Shown: positions 43,555-54,946 of the stretch, one piece after another
Layout: every line of letters begins with the position of its first letter
Position numbering within the stretch: the stretch's first letter is position 1
NCBI GenBank assembly: GCA_020205615.1
Contig: CM035165.1
Span: forward strand, 87,296,005-87,360,004
Length of the DNA: 64,000 nucleotides
Direction: 5' to 3'
From: Panax quinquefolius
Lineage: Eukaryota; Streptophyta; Magnoliopsida; Apiales; Araliaceae
Notes under the pieces: generated by a model
Database searches by the model: none
Seen by the model: the letters and a program-made list of their open reading frames with translations, nothing else
What the model was told of the DNA's origin: nothing
Translations under genes and position numbers: made by a program

Positions 43555-44700
43555 ATGACATCCGAGAATGTTGAGAATAGCAATGGAGCACAAAGACCGC
43601 TGATTCACCACATATCAATAATCGTGATAATGTGCATCGTGAAGGCGACAAACCTCATGCAAACAACAACACCGACCAAATGATGAATGATGGAATGTTC
43701 AGAGGCTTTATATAATTCATGCAACAAAGAAAGCAGAGCCGCACATCCAAAATGTAGGTGGAAACACCGGAAACTCTCGACGACGGTCACCGCTAAATGC
43801 TTCAAGGAACTGGGACCACCGGAGTTTATTGAGAGCCAAAACCACTTAAGGCGAAGCATGGATAAAGTAGATCACCAAGATATTTGATGTCTTGGGATGC
43901 TCCGAGGAGCAAAAGGTTCCTTTCACCGCCTTTTATGTTGCGAGGAGAGGCATTCATCGGTGGGAATCGGTAGAAGCGTACTCAACCGCCGCCACATCAA
44001 GATGTCTTGGGAGAAGTTCCAAGAACTATTCAACGACAAGTACTTTCCCGAAAGTATTCGGCACATAAAGAGGTAGAGTTCATCAAGTTAGAAGCGAATA
44101 ATAATACCATGTGTCGCAAAGACGAAGCTAAGTTTGCCGAAGTTGTCTCGGTTTAAGTCCCCACTTTGTGGATAATGAAGAGAGAATGACGCGATGTTTT
44201 TAAGAGGTTTAAAGTCGAGATACGCCAACATCTTATTTCTCATAAACCGTGATTGTATTCAGATGTTGTTGTAATAGGGCTCGCTTAGTAGAGCGCGATA
44301 ACGAGTCAACGCAACCAAAAGAGAGCAATTTCGACAAAATGATAATACCAAAGAGAGCGCCATCGAGCGGTGACAATAAGCGTGGAGGGAATCAACAAAG
44401 CCGTAAATGGTAACCACTTCGGTGGTAATCAGGGCCAAAACAATAAGAATGGATATTTCAAGAAGAGGAGATTCAACAATGATGGAAAGATGTTAAGACC
44501 AAAGACCCGTTGTTAAGGAAAGAGAACGACCACCTATCATATGCTTCAAATGCGGAGGGAGGGACACATCACCAAAAACTAGCGTGATGTCATCCAATTT
44601 AAAGCATGTTATAATTATGGAAGAGAAGGTCACTTAGCCCGATTTTGTCATTCACCAAGATAAGTTCACTTGGATGGAGGCACCAAAGGTCATCCCGTAA
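43555..44700 (+). pseudogene. Gypsy Gag, heavily frameshifted, with two zinc knuckles
   Basis: Probable start ATG at 43555 (M-T-S-E-N-V-E-N-S), 170 bp after the PBS. No frame stays open for long. The capsid region can be followed by codon fragments such as S-W-E-K-F-Q-E-L-F-N-D-K-Y-F-P near 44005-44050. Two CCHC motifs follow. The first, near 44545, has its Cys pair intact but the His/Cys half shifted. The second, at 44607-44648, reads C-Y-N-Y-G-R-E-G-H-L-A-R-F-C, with the second Cys changed to Tyr. Gag packages the RNA; this copy is inactive. Confidence 0.72.
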
Positions 44701-44814
44701 AAAGTCAAAGCCAGTAGTGCAAGGAGAGCGTTTGTGTGACCTCCCGTAAAGAAAGGAACCCGAATGAGGTCATCACGGGTAAGCTTATCATAAACTCTAG
44801 CGAAAGTCTATACT

Positions 44815-45329
44815 TTATTTGATACCGGCTTCTACCCATTCTTTTATTTCTCCTACTTGCGCCAACGATTAAATTTGACTCGAGAAATTAGACTTTGACT
44901 TATCTCGTGGAAACTCCGTTGGGAGAAACTTTCATTACATCCACTATTTATAAGTCTTGTTTGGTTCAAATCGGTACCCTCACATTACCTGTCGATCTTA
45001 TTTCATTGAAAATACTTGCATTTGATGTGATTCTAGGGATTGATTGGTTAACTACTCATCATGCTAAAATTGATTGTTTTCGTAAGGTTGTTAGCTTTCA
45101 TATTCCTAATCAACCTATTATGCGAATTCAAGCGACCAAACCATTAAAATCAATCACGGTCATCTCAAGCCATAAAGCTATTTGTTTATTGAAAAATGGA
45201 TGTCAAGCTTTCTTAGCTCATGTCACGAATCTAAACAAAAATACGTCAGTTTTGAATGATATTTCTATTGTTAATAAATTCCCTAACGTATTCCCTGAAA
45301 AACTTCCTGCCTACCCCCCGAGAGCGTGA
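44815..45329 (+). pseudogene. Gypsy aspartic protease
   Basis: The active-site triad D-T-G is present at 44821-44829 in the context L-F-D-T-G, but the following codons are disturbed by an indel. From 44895 a clean 144-codon frame covers the rest: VETPLGETFITS, LPVDLISLKILAFDVILGIDWL (second conserved motif), then the linker to RT ending LPAYPPRA. The matching minus-strand copy is at 1000-1325. Confidence 0.82.
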
Positions 45330-46260
45330 AATTGAATTTTGTATCGACCTTGAACCCCAAGACAAAACCCATTTCCAAAGCCCCATATCGAATGGCTCCT
45401 ATTGAACTTCGTGAGTTAAAGACCCAATTGCAAGAACTGTTAGACATTGGTTTCATTCGTCCTTAGAACGCTCCTTGGGGTGCTCTTGTTCTATTCGTAA
45501 AGAAGAAAGATGGGAGTATGCGACTTTGTATTGATTATCGGGAGTCAATCATGTCACCATCAAAAATAGGTACCCATTGCCACGTATTGATGACCTGTTT
45601 GACCAGCTTATAAAGAGCCAAATTCTTTTCAAAGATCGATCTTCGCTCGGATATCACCAATTGAAGATTAGAACCGATGACATTCCAAAGATGGCTTTCG
45701 TAACTCCCAGACGGCATTATGAATTCCTAGTCATGTCCTTTGGATCGACTAATGCTCCGCCGCCTTCATGGATATGATGAACCGAGTATTCAAGGAATAT
45801 TTAGATCACTTTGTGGTCGTCTTTATTGATGACATCCTTATTTATTCCAAAAGCCGTGAAGATCATGAGCAACACTTGAGGCTGACACTCCAAAAGCTTC
45901 GTGAATACAAGTTTTATGCCAAGTTGAAGAAATGTGAGTTCTGGCTTGAGGAAGTAGCATTCCTTGGGCACGTAGTATCAAGTCATGGAATATCTGCTGA
46001 CCCGGCAAAGATTGAAGCAATTCAAAGCTGGGAGCAACCTAAATCAATGACCGAAGTACGTAGCTTTCTCGGCTTAGCTGGTTATTATCGGAGATTCGTG
46101 GAAGGATTTTCTCGAATAGCTACTCCATTAACTCAGCTGACTTGGAAAGATACAAAGTTCGGTTGGAGCGAAGAATGTGAGAAGAGTTTTCAAGAACTCA
46201 AGAGGAGACTCATTTCAAAGACTGCTCGACAATACCATCCGCCTCGGAGGGATTTGTCAT
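45330..46260 (+). pseudogene. Gypsy reverse transcriptase
   Basis: Starts with codons for I-E-F-C-I-D, then [12 protein letters not shown]. The fingers ([17 protein letters not shown]) carry an in-frame stop at about 45465 and an indel in the YREL motif. 45577-45777 encodes [10 protein letters not shown] and a palm segment. 45768-46271 is a clean frame with the catalytic F-I-D-D box in [13 protein letters not shown], then [16 protein letters not shown] and [16 protein letters not shown]. It breaks again at the RNase H border. Confidence 0.9.
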
Positions 46261-46267
46261 CTACAAA

Positions 46268-46885
46268 GTGATGCTTCGCAAAGGGTTGGGATGTGTTCTC
46301 ATGCAACATGGGAAAGTCATAGCCTATGCCTCAAGACAACTCAAAGAATATGAGAGGAATTATCCTACTCATGACCTAGAGTTAGCAGTTGTTGTCTTCA
46401 CACTTAAAATTTGGAGCCATTACTTGTATGGGGAGAAGGTGAAGATCTTTACGGATCATAAAAGCCTCAAATATTTCTTCACTCAAAAGGAACTCAACAT
46501 GCGACAACGACGTTGGCTTGAACTGTTGAAATATTATGATCATACCATCCAATACCATCCTGGAAAAGCGAACGTGGTAGCTGACGTATTGAGTAGAAGA
46601 TCATATGCAAGTACGAGTGCGATATTGTCAACACAAAGGCCCATTTTGTGTGACTTGCAAAGGATGGAGATAGAGTTAAAGACTCCAGGGACCCATGTGA
46701 TGATGGCGAATATACGAGTAGAACCGACTTTAATTGATAAAGTTAAAGTCGCTTCAAGCTACGGACACGGAGCCGATGCGTATGAGGAAGAAAGTGCAAG
46801 AAGGTGCTATCTTAAGCAAGAATCGATGAAGAAGGAATACTTGAGTCAACTCCAGACTTTTTGTTTCCTAACGACCATGATTTAA
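46268..46885 (+). pseudogene. Gypsy RNase H and integrase N-terminal linker
   Basis: A 205-codon frame beginning just after the expected F-V-I-Y-x-D-A-S motif, whose first catalytic Asp lies across the frameshift at about 46260. It reads [51 protein letters not shown] (catalytic Asp) and [15 protein letters not shown], followed by [10 protein letters not shown], the normal end of gypsy RNase H. The remainder is a charged linker towards the integrase. Confidence 0.9.
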
Positions 46886-46889
46886 AAGT

Positions 46890-47990
46890 ATAAAATCATG
46901 ATGGAGGCGCACAACACACCGCGCTTGTAATCCATCTTGGGAGTACCAAAATGTATCATGATATTCGCCATACATTTTGGTGGAGCAATATGAAGAGAGA
47001 GATAGCATTTGTTTATCTCAAGGTGTCTAACTTATCAACGAGTTAAAGCGGAGCATCAAGTACCAAAAGGTCCATTGCAACCACTTGAAATTCCGTAATG
47101 GAAGTGGGAGCACATTACCATGGATTTCAAGCACTGGGTCTTCCTAAGATTTCTCAAGGTATAGATGCGATTTGGGTCATTGTTGATAGATTGACCAAGT
47201 CTGATCATTTCTTACTGATACGAGAAACTTATACACTTGAACATCTTACTCGTATGTACATAAACGAGATTGTAAGACTGCATGGTATGCCAGTATCCAT
47301 AATTTCTGATCGAGACCCAAGATTCACTTCACGATTTTGGGTTAGTTTGCAGAAAACTATGGGCACAGATTTACGATTTAGCTCGGCATATCATCCTCAG
47401 ACGATCGGGCAGTCGGAGAGGACTATTCAAACTCTTGAAGATTTATTAAGACTCTGTGTCCTTGACTTCAAGGAAAGTTGGGATAAGTTCTTACCATTGG
47501 TGGAGTTTTCCTACAACAACAGTTATCAAGCAAGTATTGGCATGGCTCCATTTGAGGCGCTGTATGGAAGAAAGTGTCGTTTCTCCAAAGATGCTGGGGA
47601 TGAGGTGGGTGAAGCAACGTTGTTGGGACCGAGTTGGTACGACGATATGACTACGGAAAAGATTCAAACGATCCGACAACGATATAAAACCTCACAAGAT
47701 CGACAAAAGAGTTATGTTGATCTTCATCGAAAGGACGTGGAATTCGATATAGGAGATTATGTGTTGTTACGTGTTGCTCCATGGAAAGGAGTTACGAGAT
47801 TTAGAAAGAGAGGAAAGCTCAATCCTCGATTCATCTACCCATTTTAATCCTCGATCGAGTAGGAACTGTGCCTATAGACTCGCTTTACCGCTAAGTATGT
47901 CTCGTGTTTATAACGCTTTTCACATATCCATGTTACGTAAATATGTGGAAGACCCGAACCACATTATTGAGTTAGAACCGACGAAATAGC
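46890..47990 (+). pseudogene. Gypsy integrase
   Basis: The zinc-binding N-terminus is degraded: codons near 46935 read I-H-L-G-S-T-K-M-Y-H-D. The first catalytic Asp region (about 47115-47150) is altered and out of frame. 47098-47847 is a 249-codon frame with [34 protein letters not shown] (second Asp), [20 protein letters not shown] (catalytic Glu) and [10 protein letters not shown]. In the usual HPQTDGQSE, the Asp is Ile. The GPY/F region continues to 47989 with a shift. Confidence 0.9.
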
Positions 47991-48190
47991 GGAAGATTTG
48001 ACGTATGAAGAGGTTCCCTGCTTCAAATCTTGGATAAGAAGGAACATATTCTACGCTCCAAGGTTATACCTCAAGTCAAAGTTTTGTGGAGAAACCACGA
48101 TGTTGAGGAAATGACTTGGGAGTTAGAATCAAATGAAATAAAGGTATCCTTACCTCTTCGACATACCAGTACGTGCACTTAATTTCGAGG
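47991..48190 (+). pseudogene. Chromodomain remnant
   Basis: Codons read V-K-V-L-W-R-N-H-D-V-E-E-M-T-W-E-L-E-S after 48070, the Tekay-type chromodomain signature with EEATW changed to EEMTW. Upstream is the D-L-T-Y-E-E-V-P segment, as in the element ending at 24298. Confidence 0.78.
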
Positions 48191-48201
48191 GCTAAAATTT
48201 C

Positions 48202-48215
48202 ATAAGAAGGGAGGT
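48202..48215 (+). other. Polypurine tract
   Basis: ATAAGAAGGGAGGT immediately before the TGTAAG of the 3' LTR; the purine-rich plus-strand primer site. Confidence 0.75.
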
Positions 48216-50874
48216 TGTAAGACCCAACTTTTATGAATAAAGATAAATTTTCTATAAATATCATTTTTGAATATTATGGAATAAATTTGATATAATGTTA
48301 TAGTTGTGGGTAATATTTATAAATTTTGCAACGTACGTAAGTTGTTATATAATATTCGATTGGTCTGGGAATATTCATTTTAATAGGAATATTCGCATAA
48401 CGCACAATCATTGGTGGACCCCATTAACGGAATTATTGTTTGATTGAGAAAACGACAAAAATACTTTTTATGAAAATAACGGCGAAAGTTTTACTGCATT
48501 AATCGTTGAAACAACCGGTGTTAAAAATGTACAGAATACGCTGCGTAGTTGCAAAAGAGTAAGCACACCGGTATTGATTATTGATGCTTACGTGAGAAGT
48601 CACTCGCTTTTGTTCAATTATTGTTACATGAGAATTGCGCATAAGATCTCACGTTATTTGATTCAATTATTGTCAATATTTTATAATCAATAATTGAGAT
48701 GACAAAGTTATTAATATTATTATTTGCAATATTAACGATGTCTAGAAGTTCATCAAGAGAGGTTTGGTCACCTAATCATTGCGCCAATGGGAGAAATCCT
48801 TATTGAAAGCCCCTCTTTCCGGGAACGACACGGTCGATTAATATTATGAATTATAATAATGATGATGAGTTTTGTTTTATTAGTATTATTAATGTAATAA
48901 AAGAAAAAGCTTTTATATAAAACAAAATACTTTTATAAAGTTATTCGCTTTATTAGACTAATAGTAAAATCTTTTATATAAAATGTAATACTTTTATAAA
49001 GTTATTTGCTTTATTAGACAATAATTGAATATATTATATTTTATTATGCATAGTGTTTGTGCATAGTGTTTGCATAGTAAAATCTTTTTATATAAAATGT
49101 AATACTTTTATAAAGTTATTCGATTTATTAGATTATAAATAGAATATATTATATTTTATTGTAAACCAATCTGGACCGTCTGCTTAAAAGTAAATCAATG
49201 TGAACTGCTCATGAATTAGTTACTATATATATCATTTTTCTATAAATAGAAGCTCATTCCTTCATTATTTCTTACTTAATTCAAAACTGAAACTCTAGAG
49301 AGAAAACTATAGAGTTCTTCTTCTATAATCTTGAAGCGTATTTCTTTAGAGTTTAAGAAAGCTTTGAGCGTAGTGCAAGTTTTCTTTGAGTATATCCTCG
49401 CCTCTACCAAATCAAAATACTCTTCTTTTTACGGTAAGGGATATTATTTGTTGTACTAGTTAGGGGTATTCCTTCTTTCTTATTGGTGAAATTCTTGTGT
49501 TATTCCATTCTTTATTATTACATTGGAATAACTTTTGTATGCGCTGGATACCCTATACTTGGTGAAATTCTTACATTATTCCATTATTTATTATTCATTG
49601 GAACATCCTCATGCATGCGCTTTACGCATGACCCGGATTCCATTATTTATTATTACGTTGAATATCATGTGCTGTCGCGTTTACGCATGACTCGTTCCAT
49701 TATTTATTATTCTCGTTGAATATCCTCGCTTCATGCGCTTACGCGTGACACGTTCCATTATTTATTATTCTATTGGAATAACCTGTCTGTGCGGTCTATC
49801 GCATGCCTGGTGATTTCTTTAGTTATTCTATTCTTTATTTTACTCGGTTGGTTAAAGTTTTGACTTCTATACTCCATGAAATTAGTGGAATATCCTTGAT
49901 ATTTGCGCTTCATCCAGTATCTTTTTCATGAAAATATTCTTCTGAGCATTCTTGAGTGTTACTCTACAAAGAAGTATCATGTTGACAATTTGGACATTAT
50001 TAGTTCCTAGATAAATTAATTCTTAAACTTGTTTTTATTGAATTCTTATATCATTGTCATCATCCTCATGTTTATATTATGTTGAAAGTCATCTGTGGCC
50101 TGTAGTGCATAGATGGACTTGGTATTATTATGACCAGAGATTATTCGGTGTAATCATGACCGTAATGTTACAAATGATGTGAAAAAAGTCCTCATTGACC
50201 CGTAGTGCATTGATGGACAGTTATTGGCATGATCATGACCATTGATGAATACACGAATATCCTCGGGTCGTGGTGCATATATAATTTGTGGTTTGTGATA
50301 CTAATAAATATCATCGTAGTAGTGCATGGATGATGTGGATTATTTATTAAAATTTGAGTCTCAAATGATAAAAGTCATGAAAAACCTTTTAAATCATAGA
50401 AGATAGTAGATTTTATTCTCTACTGACGCTTCTAATGGATTGCTTGTTTCACCGCAGCTTAAACTTGGATGTTTTATTATATTTTATCGGTTTAACACTA
50501 TTGAAGGCTAATGATAATTTATTCGCATTATCTTAGTCATATTATTTCTTCTTGGGCTAGTTGAGCTCACCCTTTTGCTTTCATTGTTCTCTTGAGAAAT
50601 GAGAACGTAGCGAGGACTAATCGGGAACGCAGTGATGGTCCGGATAATAAGATTAGTAGTCCTCACTATTCTATGAAATAGTGTGATAATAAATGTAATG
50701 AGGACCCCATTGAGTTTGTATATTGTACAGATGACAATATTTGTATTAAAACTCACAAAGATATGTTTAGTCGTATTTTACACATTTGTTGTATAATTAA
50801 GTTGTATTTGAATTTTGTACTATGTATTTGATGACTCAGAATAGGTGATGTATACCGATTTTGGGAGCGTCACA
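48216..50874 (+). repeat. 3' LTR of the full-length gypsy element
   Basis: Starts TGTAAGACCCAACTTTTATG and ends TTGGGAGCGTCACA. TATA box at 49241-49250. It repeats the layout of the 5' LTR: conserved block about 48740-48830, TTCCATTATTTATTATT repeats about 49500-49800, hairpin repeats 50090-50335. Confidence 0.92.
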
Positions 50875-50918
50875 GTACTAATAATAATCATGTAAAATAC
50901 AATGTTAGGAGAGAACAT

Positions 50919-50949
<31 letters not shown>

Positions 50950-52158
50950 TTATGCAAGAAGTATTGTTAAGTGAAAATATTGGCCTTAATAATCTCTTCT
51001 AGAAAAAATATCATAATCTTATCTTTTGTACATATAAAACTTATCAACTATATAATTAATATATAAAAGCACAAAGTTTTACCAATTTTAGCACAACTTT
51101 TCTAATTTATATTAGTATAAGTACTATTCAAATTTGTATAAATTAAATATTATATAAATTTAAAAAATTCTCATCTCTAAGAAGAATAGGAAAATAAATC
51201 TTTTCTTTTATATTCAAATAATTAGTATAAGTATTACAGAAATTTGAATAATTGCTACATATTATTAATAGTTTTATTTAGTTTATATATCTTACTAAAT
51301 TTGTATAGGATAATTTTATTGACACAATTTTATTAAAATATTAAGATGTCAAAAAACTTCTTCACATATCACCCGATTTAATTATATTGATATTAGTCGT
51401 GAACTATATTATTAAATTAATATCCAAACTAATTTAGTTAATTAAAACATGAAATTTTAGCAAATCACATTATTAATTGTATTAATAATATATGTGAATT
51501 TGAAACATAATAACTGTAAAATTATCTGAAAATTTATAGTAGATTCATTCATAACTTATTGTCATAATTAAAATAAATTTATTAAAGTTTCATAATTCTA
51601 TTTGGATTAGAATTTCAAGCAAATTTTATCAATATAAACGCTAATATAAAATTCCATTACAAACTTAAATAAAATTAAAATAATTATTTTCTCATAATCC
51701 TAATTAAATAAATTTAAAATAATTCATTCAAATATTTATCTTAATAAGTAATTGAAAGAACTTACAATATATAATTCAATCATTAGTTATTTGAATAAAT
51801 ATTTAACTATTTAATAACTATATCTATGTTCTCAAAATTAAAATTAATTTTTTAATTATTAATATAATGAATTATTATTTATGAAACTCGTTCTTTGCAC
51901 GAGGTTGGTGAGTTTGTATAAATAGAAAGACATAATTACATGCATTCATTTTGTTCTTTTCTATCTGCCTTTTTAGAGAATTTTTATATTTTTTATCTGC
52001 CGTTTATAATTGCAAGGAAGAATTACTGACTTTGTTTCTTATATTATTAGTAAACATTAAATAGCAATTTATTTCTCTTTTATTTCATAATAAATTTTAA
52101 AAAGGTAATAAGCATTAATTACATTACTTAATCGATAACTTTTCAATAAGTCTACGCG
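50875..52158. other. AT-rich intergenic stretch, no gene seen
   Basis: Begins with a 23-base A-run (about 50920-50942). No ORF of note, no TIR pairs recognised. A TATAAATAG near 51918 stands alone without a following gene. Confidence 0.55.
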
Positions 52159-52416
52159 GACATCGGTCCAATTTTTTGTTTTTTTTGACTTCCAAAAAAT
52201 TTATAATATTTATTTTAACTCAAATTTTTACGGAATCTAGTGATTTAAGTGTAATTTAGATACATGTAAAAAATAAGGTTGCACGAATTATACAATCCTG
52301 TATTTTATATGTATCCAAATTACACCTAAATCACTTGATTCTGTAAAAATTTGAGTTAAAATAAATATTATAAATTTTTTAAGAGTCAAAATGAGAAAAA
52401 AAAAAATAGACCGGTC
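52159..52416. mobile_element. Hairpin element H1
   Basis: Two inverted arms of about 110 bp around a short loop. Left inner arm AGTGTAATTTAGATACATGT; right inner arm ATATGTATCCAAATTACACC. The outer ends are GGTCC-rich. No ORF. It shares the GTGTRATTTGGATACAT core with H2-H5. Confidence 0.8.
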
Positions 52417-52549
52417 CAATTTTTCGATCCCAAAAGTTGTCCTCAGAATGTCATCTAAAAAAATGTCACCATATTTACTTTTTTTAAAAAAACTCCAAAA
52501 CGACGTAGTTTTAATAAGAAGTCTTTAGATAAGGGAATGATTTTGATCC

Positions 52550-52551
<2 letters not shown>

Positions 52552-52616
<65 letters not shown>
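52552..52616. repeat. (TA)n microsatellite, about 63 bp
   Basis: Pure alternating TA run between H1 and a short GTGGARGCAAC hairpin (52618-52698). Confidence 0.95.
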
Positions 52617-52617
<1 letters not shown>

Positions 52618-52698
52618 CGTGGAAGCAACTTTTTTTTTTGGCATGTTAATTTTTTTTTCTTCATAAAAAATTTCAACAGTGAAAAAGGTTGCTCCACG
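52618..52698. repeat. Short hairpin beside (TA)n
   Basis: CGTGGAAGCAAC at the left and GTTGCTCCACG at the right form an 11-bp stem (one bulge), extended by T-run/A-run pairing. Confidence 0.6.
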
Positions 52699-52731
52699 AA
52701 ACCTAGGTTCGCGGATGAAATCTATATATAT

Positions 52732-52969
52732 AGTGTGGATCTTATTTTTCATTTATCCATTATTCATCAAAGACTTTTACCGACGGAGCGGCGGACCATG
52801 ACGATTCGATCATAATCAATCGTAAATGCCTATACTTTAGTATTGACGCTATATTGTCCGTCATTAAAAGTATAGGCAACAGATTATTGTATTTAAAACT
52901 GTCGTTTTAAATCCGCTCATTAAAGCGAATGGCTAAAAAAAGAGTTGAATGAATGAAATGCTTAAAATG

Positions 52970-52971
<2 letters not shown>
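52732..52971. mobile_element. Foldback MITE, family M
   Basis: The core CTATACTTTAGTATTGACG and CCGTCATTAAAAGTATAG matches the core of the element at 34178-34379. It is flanked by TATATATATAG and a (TA)n run of about 55 bp. The outer arms are diverged. Confidence 0.65.

Positions 52972-52973
<2 letters not shown>

Positions 52974-53030
<57 letters not shown>
52974..53030. repeat. (TA)n microsatellite followed by (GA)n
   Basis: Pure TA run turning into AGAGAGAAAGAGAGGAG, between a family M MITE and H2. Confidence 0.95.
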
Positions 53031-53037
<7 letters not shown>

Positions 53038-53059
53038 AAGAGAGGAGGAGAGAGAATGA

Positions 53060-53396
53060 GGATCGGTCCTGGTGGACTGATTAAAATCTTTGACCTTATT
53101 TTTTTTTAAAAAAATAACTAAAAAAAAGTTATTATTTTATGAAACTGGAATTTTTTTCATAATACAGTGTTTTGGGTGTAATTTGGATACATATAACAAA
53201 ATATGTATGTACAGTCTCTACAGACATATTTTGTTATATGTATCCAAATCACACCCAAAACACTGTATTATGCAAAAATTCAAGTTCCATAAAATATTAA
53301 TTTTTTTTATAGTTGTTTTAAAAAAAAAGAAGCAAAAATAAAATAAAAATAAAGTCCAGACGATACTAAAATTTGGGAGTTTGGATTGGAACCGGA

Positions 53397-53398
<2 letters not shown>
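53060..53398. mobile_element. Hairpin element H2
   Basis: Inner arms of about 60 bp are nearly perfect inverted repeats: CAGTGTTTTGGGTGTAATTT at the left and AAATCACACCCAAAACACTG at the right, around a loop of about 20 bases (near 53205-53223). T-rich and A-rich outer arms follow. The right end CCGGACT runs into (CT)n(AT)n. Confidence 0.85.
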
Positions 53399-53427
<29 letters not shown>

Positions 53428-54340
53428 GTCCGGATCCAGTCCGGGATCTCGGACTTTATAAAAATACGAACTTTTTTTTTGTTGCTTTTTTTGAATATTT
53501 TATGAAATTAAAATTTTTACATAACACAGTATTTTTGGTGTGATTTGAATACATATAACAAAATATATATGTACAGACTGTACAGAGTACAGACATGTTT
53601 TGTTATATGTATCCAAATCACACCAAAAACACTGTATTATGTAAAAATTTTAGTTCCATAAAATATTAAACTTTTTTTTAGTTGTTTAAAAAAAAACAAA
53701 AAAAAAAGGTTCCGAATTTTTGTCAGGTCCGAAAGTCCGGACTAGGGGTGCTCAAAATTTTTGATTTTTTACCGGTAATGGCAATACCGATTTTTTTTGG
53801 TACCGATTTTTTTGGTATCGATTTTTTTGGTATTTTAACACTTTTCAAGACTTAGTGGCAGTATGACTTTTTTTTGAATTCGGAAAAACCGAATACTTAA
53901 AATACTTAAATTTAATAATTTAATAATTAATAATCAATATTTTGTAATTTTATATATTAAATATTTTTATATATTAATAATTTCTATATAATAGTAGTTT
54001 TATTAATTTTTTTATATATATTAATAATGTTTTGTACTTTTATTTTATATATTAATTATTATTATTAGTTAATGATTTCTTAGTTTTAAAAAATTATTAA
54101 TATATAAAAAAATTATTTAATTATTATTAATAATTATATATATTACCATGCGATAACCTAAAACCAAACCGAAAAAATCCAGACTTAGATTTTGTATCTT
54201 AAACCGATCTCAAACCGTAATTCTTGATGCCATTTCGGTTCTTGTTTTTCTGGTAATTTTAAATCGGTATCGGTTCGATATTTTCGGTACCGGTTCGATT
54301 TTTTTACCGATGAGCACCCCTAGTCCGGACTTGATTCATT
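53428..54340. mobile_element. Hairpin element H3, interrupted by an hAT-type MITE
   Basis: Left end GTCCGGATCCAGTCCGG directly abuts (AT)n. Inner arms (CACAGTATTTTTGGTGTGAT and ATCACACCAAAAACACTGTA) lie at about 53524-53560 and 53615-53640. The right part contains GTCCGGAC, which is the insertion site of the hAT-type MITE at 53743-54322. Confidence 0.82.
53743..54322. mobile_element. Non-autonomous hAT-type MITE, 580 bp
   Basis: Perfect terminal inverted repeats TAGGGGTGCTCA / TGAGCACCCCTA and a perfect 8-bp target duplication GTCCGGAC (53735-53742 and 54323-54330). An 8-bp duplication and TAGGGGTG ends are standard for plant hAT elements. The subterminal arms are rich in ACCGATTTTTTTGGTA. 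No transposase. Confidence 0.92.
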
Positions 54341-54943
54341 CTGTATATATATTATACAACTTTTAAATTAAGTCTGTTGAGCATTTTTGGGTTAACAACT
54401 ACTAAACTTTCCTACATACAAAATCTAATAATTGTATTTAATAAATATATTAAGAAAATCCTATAATCAAAAATAAACTACTATATTTAAAGATTGAGTA
54501 CAAACACAATTTTAAAAATATTAACCACTAATCTCTCATAAAATTAGTTTCATATCCGGGAAATTTTTTTATATATATGATTACTAGATTACTAGATTAC
54601 CAACATTTTAGCATTAATTAAATCAAAGTTATGATTTCAAAATTTTTATTTTTTATTTTAAAAAGAAATTTATGTACTACCTGGTCAGAGAGCAGTTAGG
54701 TTAGTTGTAACCTACTACTCTTACCAACTTCAACCTAGACTTACCAACCCCAAAACCACTAGTAAAAGATATTGAAAAGGGCCCCAAAAACTTGTTTACA
54801 TTAAATGGGTCCCACAAACTTGACGATATTAATTGGGTCCCACAAACTTATAGTTGAGAACTTGAGTTATGACCAACAAGTACCCCTATCCTTCAGATGA
54901 TAAAAAGTTGGCGTACCAACCACTACCTCCAAGTTGCATTAGC
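54341..54943. other. AT-rich spacer with a short direct repeat
   Basis: Contains two copies of ATTAAxTGGGTCCCACAAACTT (about 54801-54850). No gene seen. Confidence 0.5.
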
Positions 54944-54946
54944 TTA

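Larger units (their letters stand above)
40732..50874 (+). mobile_element. Full-length Tekay-like Ty3/gypsy chromovirus, 10.1 kb, decayed
   Basis: 5' LTR 40732-43367, PBS 43370-43381, gag from 43555, protease, RT, RNase H, integrase, chromodomain, PPT and 3' LTR 48216-50874. Flanks are CTACT (40727-40731) and GTACT (50875-50879), a 5-bp target duplication with one mismatch. The LTRs are 2636 and 2659 bp and clearly alike, but carry many small indels, mainly in C/G-containing positions. All coding domains are present in order but frameshifted. This is the reference copy for interpreting the minus-strand element at 1-2346. Confidence 0.93.

Noticed and set aside
51880..51960. TATAAATAG as promoter of a host gene
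   Set aside because: No coding sequence or leader follows within several kb on either strand.
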